Shown here: piece after piece, positions 46,344-58,051 of the stretch
Layout of the letters: each line of letters starts with the position of its first letter
Position numbering within the stretch: position 1 is the first letter of the stretch
Assembly: GCF_020184175.1 (NCBI RefSeq)
Contig: NW_026083056.1
Span: 1-64,000, forward strand
Length of the DNA: 64,000 bases
Direction of reading: 5' to 3'
DNA from: Aphis gossypii
Lineage: Eukaryota; Arthropoda; Insecta; Hemiptera; Aphididae
Notes under the pieces: model-generated
Seen by the model: the letters and a program-made list of their open reading frames with translations, nothing else
What the model was told of the DNA's origin: nothing
Database searches by the model: none
Position numbers and translations under genes: made by a program

Positions 46344-46946
46344 AACGCAGAACAATATTATAACGCGATAGCTGAAATTAAATTATTCTGTGTCGGTGAA
46401 CAAATCAAACAATTTTCAATCATTAGATTAGAAGGGTTAACGACATTGACCTGTTTCGAGCGCATACGCGCAATGTTCCGTTTTGTTTTTAAAAACACCG
46501 ATATAGAAGTAACGATATATAAAGAACAATGTTTTACGGAAGACGAAAAAAATCAAATAATTAAAGAGTATCATGACACATTAATAGGGGGCACCAAGGT
46601 ACCTCCCGTACAATAAAAAGATTAAAAATGAAATATCAATGGAGAAATTTAAAACAAGATGTAAAAAATTACATTAAAAAATGCATTATTTGTCAGGGAA
46701 ACAAATCGGGTAAAAAAACAAAACAACCTATGTTAATTACTTCTACCGTAACTACTACGTTTCACAAAATATGTTTAGACATAGTAGGACCATTACCCGT
46801 AACAAGTTTAGGTAACTCGTATATTTTAACTATACAAGATGAATTGTCGCGTTATGGCGTAGCCATAGCATTAGCCTCCACAGACGCAACGACAGTAGCA
46901 CAAGCATTTGTAGAATGTTTTATATGTATCTATGGTATACCAATTA
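46344..46946 (+). pseudogene. Gypsy pol fragment: integrase zinc-binding domain and core start, one frameshift
   Basis: Continues the pol frame interrupted at 39868 (NAEQYYNAIAEIKLFCVGEQ). A one-base change in a run of five G near 46588 shifts the frame just before the HHCC domain. The new frame from 46628 has WRNLKQDVKNYIKKCIICQG (Cys pair), then the core with its first catalytic Asp (HKICLDIVGPLPVTSLGNS) and DELSRYGVAIALASTDA. It breaks at 46946 inside the core, at the 7.1-kb hAT insertion, and resumes at 54030. Confidence 0.87.
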
Positions 46947-47181
46947 CTAGGGTTACCATACGTCCCGGAAAACAGGGACTGTCACCGGTTTTCGAATTTG
47001 TGTGCAGGTGTCCCGAAAACATTTTTCGGGACGCCTATATGTCCCGGTTTTAGGAAAAAATTAAAATTGTATAATTTCTACAATTTTATTTTTTCAAATA
47101 ATAATTGAAATCGAGAGTCAACATGTTAATGTTAAAGATAACGAATAATTGATAAATTCATAGGCTAAATATAAAATAATA

Positions 47182-47639
47182 ATCACAACAAAAACCCTTC
47201 GTAAACTTCGTGTAAAAATGGCTAAGTAAAAAAAAAAAAAGATCTTTAACTTTTAAGCACTATAAAGATGTGATATCATGAATTAATGCTAAGTATATTG
47301 AATTTAAGTAAACGTATTTTGTTTCAATAATTTATTTACTTGGCGAGGAATTATTTAGAATAGTATATAAATATTAATAATAATATGTTTTAAATAATAA
47401 TAAGTTATATTGTAATAGTTCTTCGCCATTTTATTATATTATTCATCACACTTTGTTTCTTTTAAGAAATAATTCCTCGCCAAGTAAATAAATTATTGAA
47501 ACAAAATACGTTTACTTAAATTCAATATACTTAGCATTAATTCATGATATCACATCTTTATAGTGCTTAAAAGTTAAAGATTTTTTTTTTTTTACTTAGC
47601 CATTTTTACACGAAGTTTACGAAGGGTTTTTGTTGTGAT
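47182..47639. mobile_element. Foldback MITE, 458 bp, near-perfect 175-bp arms
   Basis: Arms 47182-47356 and 47467-47639 are almost exact inverted copies starting ATCACAACAAAAACCCTTCG; they differ mainly in the length of one A/T run. Spacer 110 bp. Non-coding. No target duplication is obvious. The near-identity of the arms means the insertion, or a repair of it, is recent relative to the surrounding hAT. Confidence 0.85.
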
Positions 47640-48285
47640 ATCACTAATTTTTATCATCATTGCAAATGCAAATTATAATAATGATAATGTTTCTATATTT
47701 TTATCTTTAATTTTATCTAAATAATATTATAATATCTATAATGACTATAATTGTTTTAGTTTTGTTTTTCTAGAATTATTATATACACGTCTTTTCCACA
47801 CGAGGCCATCTTTCTTTATTATATTTATTTTTATTTTTTTTTATATTTGGCCGGTCGGCACGACAACGCGAGAAGCGGCCGCCGTGATTCAAGATTTCAA
47901 TATAGTTTTTCATTAAAAATGTTTCATGTTTCCTTAATTACTTAACTTCTACTGTACGATTTTTATGATTTTACAAAAGGATCATCTCCATGATTTTCCT
48001 CATGTTTTGCAATTTACTTGGTATAAATTGATTCAGTAGATAATTAATTATCTCATCTGACAAAAAACACCGAAATTTACACGGTTTTAATGGGAAACTC
48101 CTGCTTCGAGATAATATACACTGTCGTGCCGCCGCTTTTATTTTTTTTACTCAGCTCTCGCCACGACCGTGGCGTTGGATACCGTAATATTCGAGAACAA
48201 CAAACAAGTCATGTGCGCTGTGCACTATACAGTTTACATGTTTTATTTTTATATTTTATCGATAATCGATACGGCCATACGGGTG
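47640..48285. other. Left interior of the outer hAT, no gene seen
   Basis: AT-rich with a short GC-rich patch (GGCCGGTCGGCACGACAACG near 47849). Open frames here do not resemble proteins. Confidence 0.4.
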
Positions 48286-51200
48286 CAGTGTTACCAGAAA
48301 CGATTTAACTAATAATCCATAAAAATATTTTAAATTATCCGAAAAGTCCGACAAAAAATTTTCATAACGTTAGATCAGCTAACAAAATCATACCGTTCTA
48401 CGATTAGTGAGCTCCGATAGACGAGGACAAATTTCACTTCTGGTCGCTATCACAAGACGAGCGCTAGTAGTATCATTTTCACTATAAAGTACAAACAATA
48501 CTACTCACTAGTGCCATCCTATGATAGAGACCAGAACTAAAATTTGTTACTATCAATGATAATACAAATAACGTTATCAATTATCATTTGTTACATTTTT
48601 AAATTTAAATATTTTGTGCATTAAATAATATTTATTATTTCCTTTAACAATAAATAATTTATAAACTAAAGGTTTAAGTACATTAAAATTACAAAAATGT
48701 AAATTATAACTTAATAACTTAATGTTATAATAGTTTTTTTTTTTTAAATGCATTATTATGTAACAAAATATAACAGTCAACTCAAAATTATAAAAAAAAA
48801 ATAACACTGATTTTATAATTTTTATATTAGGACAATATCAGTCACACAAATTAAGACCAAAGTTTTTCATTTAGCATAGCTTTACTTGGATTAAAAGCAA
48901 CAATTCCTTTTTCTGATTTTATTCCATCTTTTGTAGTCATAATTGCACGTAAGGTTTCGGTTTTCAGTCTATTTCTATGTGCAGTTTTACACAAATTTAA
49001 TGTGCTGAACACTCTTTCAACTGAAGCATTAGAAAAGGGAAGTACAAGTAACAACTTAATTACTACTTTTAAATTGTTAAAAAGTGGAGTGCCTACAGCC
49101 TACTGCATTTTTGATATTGAAAACACTGCTCCAATAATCTTCTACTGAAATTGAGGTGTCCAAATTTTCAGTAGAATGATTTAATAAAGCGTGTTCACGC
49201 CATTCTTGTTCGGTGAGTTGTTGATTTACTATATTATTCAGAATTGGAAATCTAATAAAAAATTGTTTTAATGATTTTGTTTGGAATGATTGTGCGTGGG
49301 CTTGATCTACAATTTTTATCATATCAAAAAGTGGATCACTCACCACAAAATTGAAATGACTTTTGATATCCTTAACCAATTCAATGTAAAAGTTAAGACA
49401 AGAATTATAAAAAATATCCAAATTTTGAGTTGTAGTAGATGATTTAATTAATAAAATACTTTCAGAAGCTTCCATGCCTATGTAAATATTATCTTGTTTT
49501 TCAAAGTAATGGGGATTCGTTTCATCAACTTCAAAAATATTTGTTAATGACTTAACATACTTAAGCTCTATATAATTGCTTACAATATTTGTTAATAGAC
49601 GTTCGACTTCTGATTTTAGTTTGTACAATAAAGGAGCTTCAGATTGGAATAATATGTTAAATTCTGTCAATAAAGATAATACATAAGACAAAAATTCTAA
49701 ATAAATTTTAGTATAACAATTATTCATTGTTTTCAGCATTTAATTAGAAGTTTTGGATGGGTCTTCAAATACTAGTTCCTTTAAGTAGGCTTCTAATGCT
49801 GGGTATTGTTCCAAAACTCGATCAACACATGACTTTAATGAGAGCCAGCGAGTATTGGAAGGTTTTAAAATTGAATGGATTTCTGTTTGAAAATACTTCT
49901 GAAATTCAATTAGGACACATTTCCTTGCAAAACTTCTGCTGAAATGAGCACCTAAGTCTCTTAAAAGATCCTCTACAGATCTAGGTAGCTTCAAACATGC
50001 CTTAGAAGCGGCTAAATGTATTGAATGGCAACTACATTTGACACAAACAATAGCTGGATTTTTGTCTTTCAATAAGGAAAAAACTGAATGACTTTTTCCA
50101 ACCATTACGTTAGTAGTGTCCGAAGAAAATCCTACAAAATTTTCTAGTGGAATAGAATGGTCTTTCAAACAATTTTGAATACACATATATAAACTGTCTG
50201 CAGTTCCTGACGGGGTTTCAATTATATCCAAAAAATGAGTTTTAACACCTTTTTCATCTTCATTATAAAATGTAACTGTTAGAGCACTTTGTTTAGTTGT
50301 GGATCTATTTGTAGTTTCATCCAATACCAAAGAAAAAAATGAGCCAGGGGTAGATAATTTTTCTGAAAGTTTTAACTTAAAGTGTTTTCTAGTTGTTAAC
50401 TTCATTATTTTAGTCGCCTTTGTACGTTTAGTAGCTATGCCTTTTAATATTTCCGAATCGGGAGCCACATCTTTTAATAGAGGACATAATGTATCCATCA
50501 ATGTGAAAGGCAAGTTATTGGTAGCTAAAAAACCAACCAACTTAATTTCAGCTCTTTTTATATTATTTACTAAACCTGATTTATTTTCAAAAAATTGTGG
50601 TAAATTCTGCTGATTTACAGATACTCTCATTAGCTCTACATGTTTTTCAGTTTTCAAATGTTTTTTTAAAACACTTTTGTGAGCTAAAAGTTCACATTGG
50701 CATATTTTACAAAATGCTAATTCATGACCTTTTTTATTTTTGAATTTCCCTTTCTGAAGCCAGTCTTTAAACATTGGATTATCCAACCATGATGGGTTAA
50801 ATTTTTCCAAGATATGCCTTTTAATTTTTTTTTTTCAGATGATACTACAAGGGGGTCATCTTCACTCTCACTATTTTGTGCTACGTCACCTAATGTACTG
50901 GTACTAGGTATATCGTTAGACTGAAATAAAATAAAATATGTCAAGTAGAACACCCCAAAAAAATAAAAATTTTTGTAAAAAATAAATAAACAGACTAAAA
51001 CCAAAATATTTCTGGTTTTGCTTAGAATGTAAAATTAATGTAAAAATAATAGGTCCAAACGTTAGACCAGCAATTACTGTAAATTGTGTATATTATACAA
51101 ATTATATTATAGGTACTTAAATCAGTTACATCCTTCCGGAACTTCAATGTTTTTGTCACGAATTTATCCATTATAAAATTTATCAATCATAAAATGGTAT

Positions 51201-51733
51201 AATAATAATTTAAATTAACATGTTCAGTTGCACAGTCGACACGTAGTTTACAACTGTCACATTGTCTCATGGATGTCGACCGGTCGACACGTAGTCGGTA
51301 AATGTTATGTATATCTTTATGGGTGTATTATTTGATTGTTTATAGTAGCACTGTTTCAATATTTATATGTAGTTATTCAGTAGGATCTTATCTTGTGATT
51401 TCAATGGTGTATTGGATTTCGTGTATCTATTTTTAGCGAATTTTAATTATTTTTCTCCGAATGACGACGACGGCGAAGGCGATGCCAATTATGCGGCTGT
51501 GCTATTTCCGATAATATTTCGTTATTAGTAAAATATTCTGACGAAATAGTATTAGTTTATTTTAATAATAATAATTTTCCCAAGGCATTTTTTTTCTGAA
51601 AAGTACAAGTATAAAATACAATAGTTTTTATTAAAAATCCGTAGAAAGTCCGATTCATTAATTGTCCGAAAATTGTCCTATTAATAAAAAAATATCCGAC
51701 AATCGGACTTTTATCCGACTTTTGGCAACACTG
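48286..51733 (-). mobile_element. hAT element, 3448 bp, perfect 8-bp target duplication TACGGGTG
   Basis: Left end CAGTGTTACCAGAAACG (48286), right end the inverted form of CAGTGTTGCCAAAAGTCGG (ending 51733). Sub-terminal GTCCGA/TCGGAC words lie near both ends. TACGGGTG flanks it at 48278-48285 and 51734-51741. It encodes a BED-finger transposase on the minus strand. It is nested in the older 7.1-kb hAT. Confidence 0.93.
48851..50920 (-). pseudogene. hAT transposase of the inner element (BED finger, DUF4371-like)
   Basis: N-terminal exon after AG near 50921 (SNDIPSTSTLGDVAQNSESE, acidic), joined through an A11 run (frame change near 50823-50833) to the frame 50810-49743. There: BED-type finger CKICQCELLAHKSVLKKHLK, then LVLDETTNRSTTKQS, VGFSSDTTNVMVGKSHSVFS, CVKCSCHSIHLAASKACLKL and KPSNTRWLSLKSCVDR, the hAT core. 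An in-frame TAA at 49740-49742 interrupts it; the same frame continues to 49077. A frame change near 49090 leads to the C-terminal dimerisation block LLLVLPFSNASVERVFSTLN and the stop at 48851. Three defects in about 690 codons. The gene runs antisense to the transposase of the outer element. Confidence 0.88.
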
Positions 51734-51843
51734 TACGGGTGATACAGAGACAGAGTAATGACTTTTACATCAATTGAACGTAGATCGTAGTCACTCGTAG
51801 AACGTAGCCTAGATTGTTCGTTTTTATTATTTTATTCATTATT

Positions 51844-53767
51844 ATGGCACCAAAAAGAAAATGTCACTTTCGTGACGAGTTTTCCGTTACTTGGAGTTTT
51901 ATAAAAAAAGGTAGAAATGAATTTGAAGCATATTGCACTTTTTGCAAAAGCTATTTTCAAGTTGCCCAGGGTGGAAAATCTGACATAGTCGATCATATTA
52001 AATGTAACAAACATAAAAAAAATTCTCAAAGTGTAAATATTAGTGAAAAAGTGACCAAGTTTTTTGTAACTCCTGATACAAAAGAAGAACAATTGGTAGC
52101 TGCTGCAGAGTTGGTTAATGTTTATAAGGTAATTTTTCACCATAATTCATTTAATTCACTGGACTGTACTACACCGCTTTATTCAAAATTATTTCCCGAC
52201 TCAAAAATTGCTTGTAAAATGTCAACTGCACGAACTAAAGGCACTGCAATAGTAAAATACATTTTAGCTCCACATACAGTTGATATATTTAAATCAGATT
52301 TAGAAAATACAATTTTCTTTAGTATGGCGACGGATGCTAGTAATCATAAATCAGAAAAATATTTCCAATTATAATTCAATATTTTACAAAGTAAGATGGT
52401 ATAAAAAGTCAATTAATAAAAATGAGTTCTCTTAAAAACGAAACTTCAGAAACAATTTCGCAATGTTGTATTGATACATTAAATAATTTGAAAATACCTT
52501 TAAAAAAATGCATTGCATTTTGTGCAGATAATGCAAACACCAGAGGAATTCATAGAAAAGGGCAAAATAATATTTTTTTTAAACTAAAAGAAGCCATTCA
52601 AAATGAACTGGAAGGTTTTGGCTGTTCTGCTCACATATTGCACAATACTATTTCTACAGCTGTAAATACGTTTAGTTTTGATGCTGAAATGATCATATTT
52701 AAAATATTTGGGTACTTTTCTATTTACACTGTAAGAACAGAAATATTAAAAGATTTCTGTAAATTTGTGGATATCAACTACAGAACTATTTTAAATCATT
52801 CCAAAACTCGGTGGGTATCATTGCTACCAGCAGTGGAAAGAACGCTATCTATGTGGCCTGCACTAAAATCATTTTTTCAGTCCGAAGAGAAACCTCCAAA
52901 AATACTATTCGACACATTTAATAGTCTGATGAGTGAAACACATATGTGGTTTTTACATGCACAACTCGTTATTTTTAACAGGAACATTTTATTGATTGAA
53001 AAATCTAAAACGAGTATGATTGAACTAAGAAAAATATTAAGCACCATTTCAGATAACTTAAAAAATAGACAAATTAATAAATTTGTTGGTTTAAAAGTTC
53101 TAGAAATGTTGAGAAAAGAAGAAATATCTGATCAAGTAAAACATACATTTTATGAAGAAGTTGATGAGTTTTACAATACAGCAATTACATATTTAACCAA
53201 ATGGTCGGTCTCAACAAATCACTTTCATGTTTTTGACTGGATGTCTTTGTTGGAGCCGATAGCATGGCGTGACGTAGAAGAAACAATAATTTATTTATCT
53301 GATGAAAACATACAGTTAGATGATTCTTTATTGTTTGATCAGCTAACATACTTAAAAAAAAAAAAATCGAAGAATTCAAAAACAGTATATTAGATTGGGA
53401 TAATAAAATTGCTAGTGAAAAATGGCAATGTTTTTTTAGTGTGTCAATACACGATGAACAACACTCAGAACTTTTAAAAATTGCTCAGTATGTTTTTGCA
53501 ATACCGGCCCACAATGCTAACGTCGAACGTGTATTTTCTTTAATGGAAATACAATGGACTGACGAACAAAATCGTCTTCAGCTTGATACTGTGGAAAGTA
53601 TTATAATGTGCAAGTACAATTACAAAATGACTTGTTCCGAATTTTACGAGTATGTTAAAACACAGCCATCTTTACTAGCATCGGTTAAATCATCTAAGAA
53701 ATATGAATGGCACAAAGAAAAGGAGACAGAAGAGCCCAACCACCCCGGCCCAAGTACAAGCAAATAA
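51844..53767 (+). pseudogene. hAT transposase of the outer element
   Basis: Starts MAPKRKCHFRDEFSVTWSFI with a BED-like finger (AYCTFCKSYFQVAQGG...H.KCNKHKK). Core: MSTARTKGTAIVKYILAPH, FFSMATDASNHKSEK, CIAFCADNANTRGIHRK, FGCSAHILHNTISTAVN and NHSKTRWVSLLPAVERTLSM; C-terminal block YVFAIPAHNANVERVFSLME. Breaks: a frame change near 52367 followed by an in-frame TAA near 52396, another frame change in the A13 run near 53357-53369. The C-terminal end (53767) is normal, with AATAAA-like sequence just after. This is a Pro/Cys-containing hAT lineage seen repeatedly in aphid genomes (from memory of the family). It accounts for the mobility of the 46947-54021 element. Confidence 0.87.
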
Positions 53768-54029
53768 AAGTTGTTATTTTATAATTATAGTATATTAATT
53801 TAATATTGTTAAATATTATAAAATAATAAATTAAAAAAAAAAGTTTACATTGTCAATTTGTTATAGAAATAAAGTGTATAAGTTATAACACTATAACCTA
53901 TTGTGTCGTTTTTTTAATACATACCCAATGGCGAATATAGTTCAATAATAATTAATTCTAAATTTATTTACTATTTTTCTATCTGTCCCGGTTTTACTTA
54001 TTGAAATTATGGCAACCCTACGGCAGTTA

Positions 54030-54665
54030 CTATTCTAACAGATTGTGGTACCAATTTCTTATCAAATTTGTTTTAAGACGTTTGTAAATTATTAAAAATC
54101 GAGAAAACTAAAACAACTCCGTGGCATCCCCAATCAAATGGTTATTTGGAACGATCACATTTAACTTTGAAAACTTACTTACGCAGTTTTGTAGACAAAG
54201 ATAATAATTAGGACGCGTTAATTAGTTATGCTATGTTTTGCTATAATACCACGGTGCATACTTCAACAAATTATACTCCATACGAGTTAGTTTTCGGGAA
54301 AAAACCAATAATTCCGACACGTTTTTTTCAAACGACTGAACCACAATATAATTATGATAATTACGCGTTAGATTTAAAAAGAATAATGCAAGAAACACAT
54401 AAGATAGCAAGGGAAAATCTAATAAAAAAAGAAAAATTCCAATAAGCAATATTATGATCAAAACGCAAACATATTAGAATTACACGTAGGAGATAAAGTG
54501 TTACTAAAAGATCAGAACAAGAAAAATGCATTATGTTTTAATTGGTCAGGGCCATACGAGGTGATAATGATTCACGACAATGAAAATATAACAATAAAGA
54601 AAGGGAGGAAAGACTACAGGATCCACATTAATAATACAAAAAAATATTTCGAGACTGATTTATGA
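54030..54665 (+). pseudogene. Gypsy integrase, second half of core and GPY/F module
   Basis: Continues the integrase broken at 46946: TDCGTNFLS with the second catalytic Asp, a stop near 54075, then TTPWHPQSNGYLERSHLTL with the catalytic Glu. A TAG lies near 54210 (KDNN*DAL), after which YAMFCYNTTVHTSTNYTPYE and LVFGKKPIIPTRFF follow. A frame change near 54440 leads to the GPY/F end: HVGDKVLLKD, CFNWSGPYEVIMI and the stop at 54663-54665. The overall domain order is that of an env-bearing Gypsy. Confidence 0.87.
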
Positions 54666-54795
54666 ACACTTAAGGTGTCATAATATATTTATATATAGGT
54701 TTAGCTGTAGGATCCTCTGATGTTTTTTTATTGTTATAAGTAGTCATAGCTATATCATTATCATTAGTATTATTTAGTAAATTCGTTTATCAGGT

Positions 54796-55510
54796 ATGAT
54801 ATATCGAAATATGACATCCGAAGCTAATATGAGAAGCTTTCTAGCGTATCATTTTATTCAAATCAAGCTAATATTAGAATTATATAAAGCCGAGACCGAT
54901 ATATTATTCGACGTCATACAAACAGCCAAAGTAGGATTAATACAGCCAAGCTTATTAACCCCCAAAGAGTTACTAAAACAGCTTTTAAATATTAAGGTAG
55001 GGATGCCAAGTGGTACAAACTTACCCATAGATTTAAATGAAAGTAATGTACAAGAAATGATACCCCTCTCAGACATAACGATATATTATTTAAATGACAA
55101 AATTGTTTTTATTTTAAATATACCTTTGGTATATCAATACGAATTGACACTTTTTCAGCTAATACCTTTACCAGATTGTAATAATAATAATTGTGTTTAT
55201 ATAAAACCTAAATATAAGTATTTAGCTGTAAGTAAATCTAAAGAAATGTATTCAGTCTAAGATGAAATTGATCAAAGCCTTTGTAAACACCCCGGCGATT
55301 TCCTTTTATGTCCTGAAATTTATCCTTTACATCCTAGAAGCGGACGTCCTATATGCGAGGTGCTTTTACTACAAGAGCCAAAAGAGGTTCCAGACAGTTG
55401 TGAAATCATGCAAGTACAGTTGCGAGCAAATCTATTTCACAAATTGAAGTTCAAAAACGAATGGATCTATGCTATACCAGGAGATCCAGACGAAATATCG
55501 CACCAGATCC
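54796..55510 (+). pseudogene. Gypsy Env remnant, N-terminally and C-terminally truncated
   Basis: Frame 54796-55260 matches the middle of the Env at 20816-22012 in segment order: a helix ending in LLTPKELLKQLLNIK, then GTNLPIDLNESN, then a beta-rich part with IPLVYQYELTLFQLIPLP. An in-frame TAA at 55258-55260 is followed in the same frame by a Cys-rich part (SLCKHPGDFLLCPEIYP) as far as about 55516. The signal peptide, cleavage site and transmembrane segment are absent. It is a deleted endogenous copy and cannot make a membrane glycoprotein. Confidence 0.75.
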
Positions 55511-55691
55511 AGAAGTAGAATTATGGCATTTTCAAACTCCAGTACAAGTCGAAGAACCATACCAGTCAGAACCAAACGAAGATGTTCCAGTAACTAATCG
55601 AACACAGGAACAGATCAAGGACGACATTATTCCATTACCGTCCGCACCTCAGATCAAGACAAGGTATTCCGTGTACCCCACCCCGATGTGA
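55461..55691 (+). other. Acidic ORF before the polypurine tract
   Basis: A 76-codon frame whose readable part is DPEVELWHFQTPVQVEEPYQ, then a Pro/Glu-rich tail to TGA at 55689. It overlaps the end of the Env remnant in another frame and runs to within 20 bp of the polypurine tract. It may be a shifted C-terminal tail of Env, joined by a deletion, or a short accessory ORF. Confidence 0.35.
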
Positions 55692-55708
55692 TACGGAGTA
55701 TCGTCTTA

Positions 55709-56079
55709 TAGGGGAGGAATGTAGTAAACCGACGTTTTTAGTATAAAAACGTAGTTCTAAAGTCCAGTGGCCTAGAACTATATCACGCCACTTCATAGAC
55801 GTAGATCATCCTATTCTCCATCACGGCATGTTCCATATAAATATGAGTCCTCATCATAGATTTAATCAGAGTTAGTTAAGAGTCAGTTAGACTTAGTCAG
55901 TGTTGTCACTTGCTTTACGGTAGTTAAGTACTTGTGCTTACGCAAACGAAAGCCTTTTCATTTATGTTTTAACAAGTTAATAAACGTATCAATTATCTTA
56001 TTAATCTATTGTCTAACTTATATACCTCATCTTTCCAACCTACGACGGAAGCGTGCAGCAACCATCACTGGTTACTACA
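55709..56079 (+). mobile_element. Gypsy polypurine tract and 3' LTR (360 bp)
   Basis: TAGGGGAGGAA (55709-55719) is a polypurine tract. The LTR runs from TGTAGTAA (55720) to TTACTACA (56079), 8-bp inverted termini. It has a TATA box (CATATAAATATG near 55836) and TTAATAAACG (poly-A signal) near 55977-55986. The 5' LTR is not in the window because the element is 5'-truncated at about 39130. An alternative right end near 56221 (before TGGTGGCGAGG, a PBS-like sequence) was considered less likely. Confidence 0.85.
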
Positions 56080-56529
56080 AGACCATTACGCTTAAAAGTA
56101 GTAAAAAATATGTGTGGTACAACTCCTGACCTCCTTCCAAGGTAAAATTATTTTAAGTTATGTTTAATAAATTTAATGTAATATTATATTATACATATTA
56201 TTGCAGGTATCTAATGGAAACATGGTGGCGAGGAATAAATAAATCAGATTTATTTAATGCGTTTTTGAGAGATATGGCGCAAGTTTTTGTTTAACGTATT
56301 ATATTTTATATTTATATTCATTGACAACAATTTTTTTGACTAACAAATATTTAATTATTAATTTTTTTACTGGATACTACTACTACAATAATTATACTAT
56401 AATACTATGAATAATTATACAATAATACTATGAATAATTATACAACAATACTATGTATAACTGTTGAATTATTTCTAAGTGTTTTATCAAAGCACGTTGC
56501 AATATTATGATATTTTTAATTTATTTATT

Positions 56530-56613
56530 TGCGGTAGACCGCATACTATATTCGTAAATCGCCGGTAGACCGCATACTATACTCATAAATTCACCGGTAG
56601 ACCGCGTACTATA
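56530..56613. repeat. Tandem repeat, three copies of about 31 bp
   Basis: Unit GGTAGACCGCATACTATAYT then CRTAAATYRCC, at about 56533, 56564 and 56595 (third copy has GCGTACTATATG). It directly precedes Polinton coding remnants, a position similar to the minisatellite of the other Polinton's terminus. Confidence 0.7.
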
Positions 56614-56629
56614 TGACAGCCGTCCGATT

Positions 56630-56761
56630 TTATTAGCAAAATTTATTATACCATTAGACAAATTTAAAGAAATTTTTAGAACTTATTGTAAAACATATGA
56701 TAAAAAAAATTTGATCTATGAAAATAAAGGTATTGATATTTTAAATATTGATGAACAATGA
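56630..56761 (+). pseudogene. Polinton-type ORF tail (small fragment)
   Basis: Frame with ILLAKFIIPLDKFKEIFRTY and KNLIYENKGIDILNIDEQ, ending TGA at 56759-56761. I associate this pattern with proteins of insect Polintons, but function is unknown. It is followed by further Polinton remnants in the same orientation. Confidence 0.4.
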
Positions 56762-56789
56762 AAATATTTTTTTTTTAGTTTTGTGTTAT

Positions 56790-57770
56790 AAATGGATATA
56801 AAACAAATTCAAAAAGAATTAGAAAAAAAAATATTGAAGAGCCACCAGAAGCAGTAGAAACACAAAAGAATTTTAAGAAGTTTTTTAAACTAATTATGAA
56901 AACGTGACTGAAAAAATGAATCAATTAATTTATCTTAGATAAAATTTACAAAAAACTTATAAAAAATCAGATTTAGAACAATCCGAAAAAAAATTAAATT
57001 TTATAAAAATAAGATGAAGAAGATGAAGATAAAGGTGAAAGTAAAAATAATATAAAAAATTGAATAAAAAACAATACACACCAACAAAGTTACAAAAAAT
57101 AATTTATCTTAAAAAAAATGTACAAAATAACTACAGAAAAACAGTATTAAACGATAAATATTAAAAGCCTTATCAAATGTTGAACCATCTGTTATTGATG
57201 TTAAAGAGGTTGCTATTAAAATCGATAATGATATTCAAAAGATTATAATACCTCTTTATAAACCTAAAAATCCAGAATTACAACGTTTAATGAGTACAGA
57301 AGAGACTTTTGAAACTCCAAAAAATTCTCGTCAAAAATCAACAGATAGTTCTCAAATGCCTGCAGATACTATAAAATTAGGTCCTACTGCAACAAAATAT
57401 CTACTAACAATAAAACCCAATAATTATTTTGGAATATATTATAATAAAGATTTTGAAGATCATATAATCGGGAAATGTATGATAACATTTGAAAATAATG
57501 ATATAATTTTAAATGGAAAAAAATATAAAGGAACTGTAGGTTTGTGGAGATTATTAGCTCATTCAGATGTTAACCAGACCTGAAATGTATACAGATGATA
57601 ACTTTAAACTTTATAAAGAAATATTAATTGAAACTGATTCTATATACCAAAACAATGATAAATCAACCGGAAGAGCTAAATTAAGTGGTGGTGCAAAATA
57701 TGTATCAATGATAAGCAATATTTTGAAAGAAATAAATGAAAGAAAAGACCAATAACAAAACCAATAGGAG
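56790..57770 (+). pseudogene. DUF8207-like Polinton protein, decayed
   Basis: Coding traces start MDIKQIQKELEKKI at 56790 and break quickly through stops. The frame 57290-57580 is clear: IKLGPTATKYLLTIKPNN, YFGIYYNKDFEDHIIGKCM, ILNGKKYKGTVGLWRLLAHS, matching the DUF8207 pattern (FGI....G......I..DDI..DG..Y.GT.GLW.L). The rest (LTRPEMYTDDNFKLYKEIL) is in another frame from 57567 after a frame change. DUF8207 proteins are found on arthropod mobile elements; the role is unknown. Confidence 0.6.
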
Positions 57771-58051
57771 AGGGTTTATGACAATACATAGATGATCGTA
57801 TTGAATATCGTTATATTGATAATATGAAACAATTAATATGCAGATAACAAATTATTTCTGCTGAAGAAAGAGCAGGAAATAATAATTATTATAACGAAAA
57901 ACTTCGATTCTAAATTTATGTAAAACAAGTATGGAAAAAATTATTGATACAACTAAAGGTATTGAATATTTATTATTTAACAAACTTACCAAAATAAGTT
58001 ATAAAAATATCAAAAGATTCCATAATAAAAAAAAAATATATTTTATATCAA

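Larger units (their letters stand above)
46947..54021. mobile_element. hAT element, 7.1 kb, inserted in Gypsy integrase
   Basis: Ends CTAGGGTTACCAT and, inverted, GTAGGGTTGCCAT. Sub-terminal GTCCCGG words occur at both sides (46971, 47041, 53986). Flanking 8-mers ACCAATTA (46939-46946) and GGCAGTTA (54022-54029) share five positions and would be a diverged 8-bp target duplication. Removing the element plus one copy puts the two halves of the integrase core in one frame, which supports these borders. It contains its own transposase (51844-53767), a foldback MITE (47182-47639) and a younger hAT element (48286-51733). Confidence 0.8.

Noticed and set aside
56080..56232. Alternative LTR end before TGGTGGCGAGG, making a 500-bp LTR
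   Set aside because: TGTAGTAA/TTACTACA termini at 55720 and 56079 are a better inverted pair and match the related solo LTRs.
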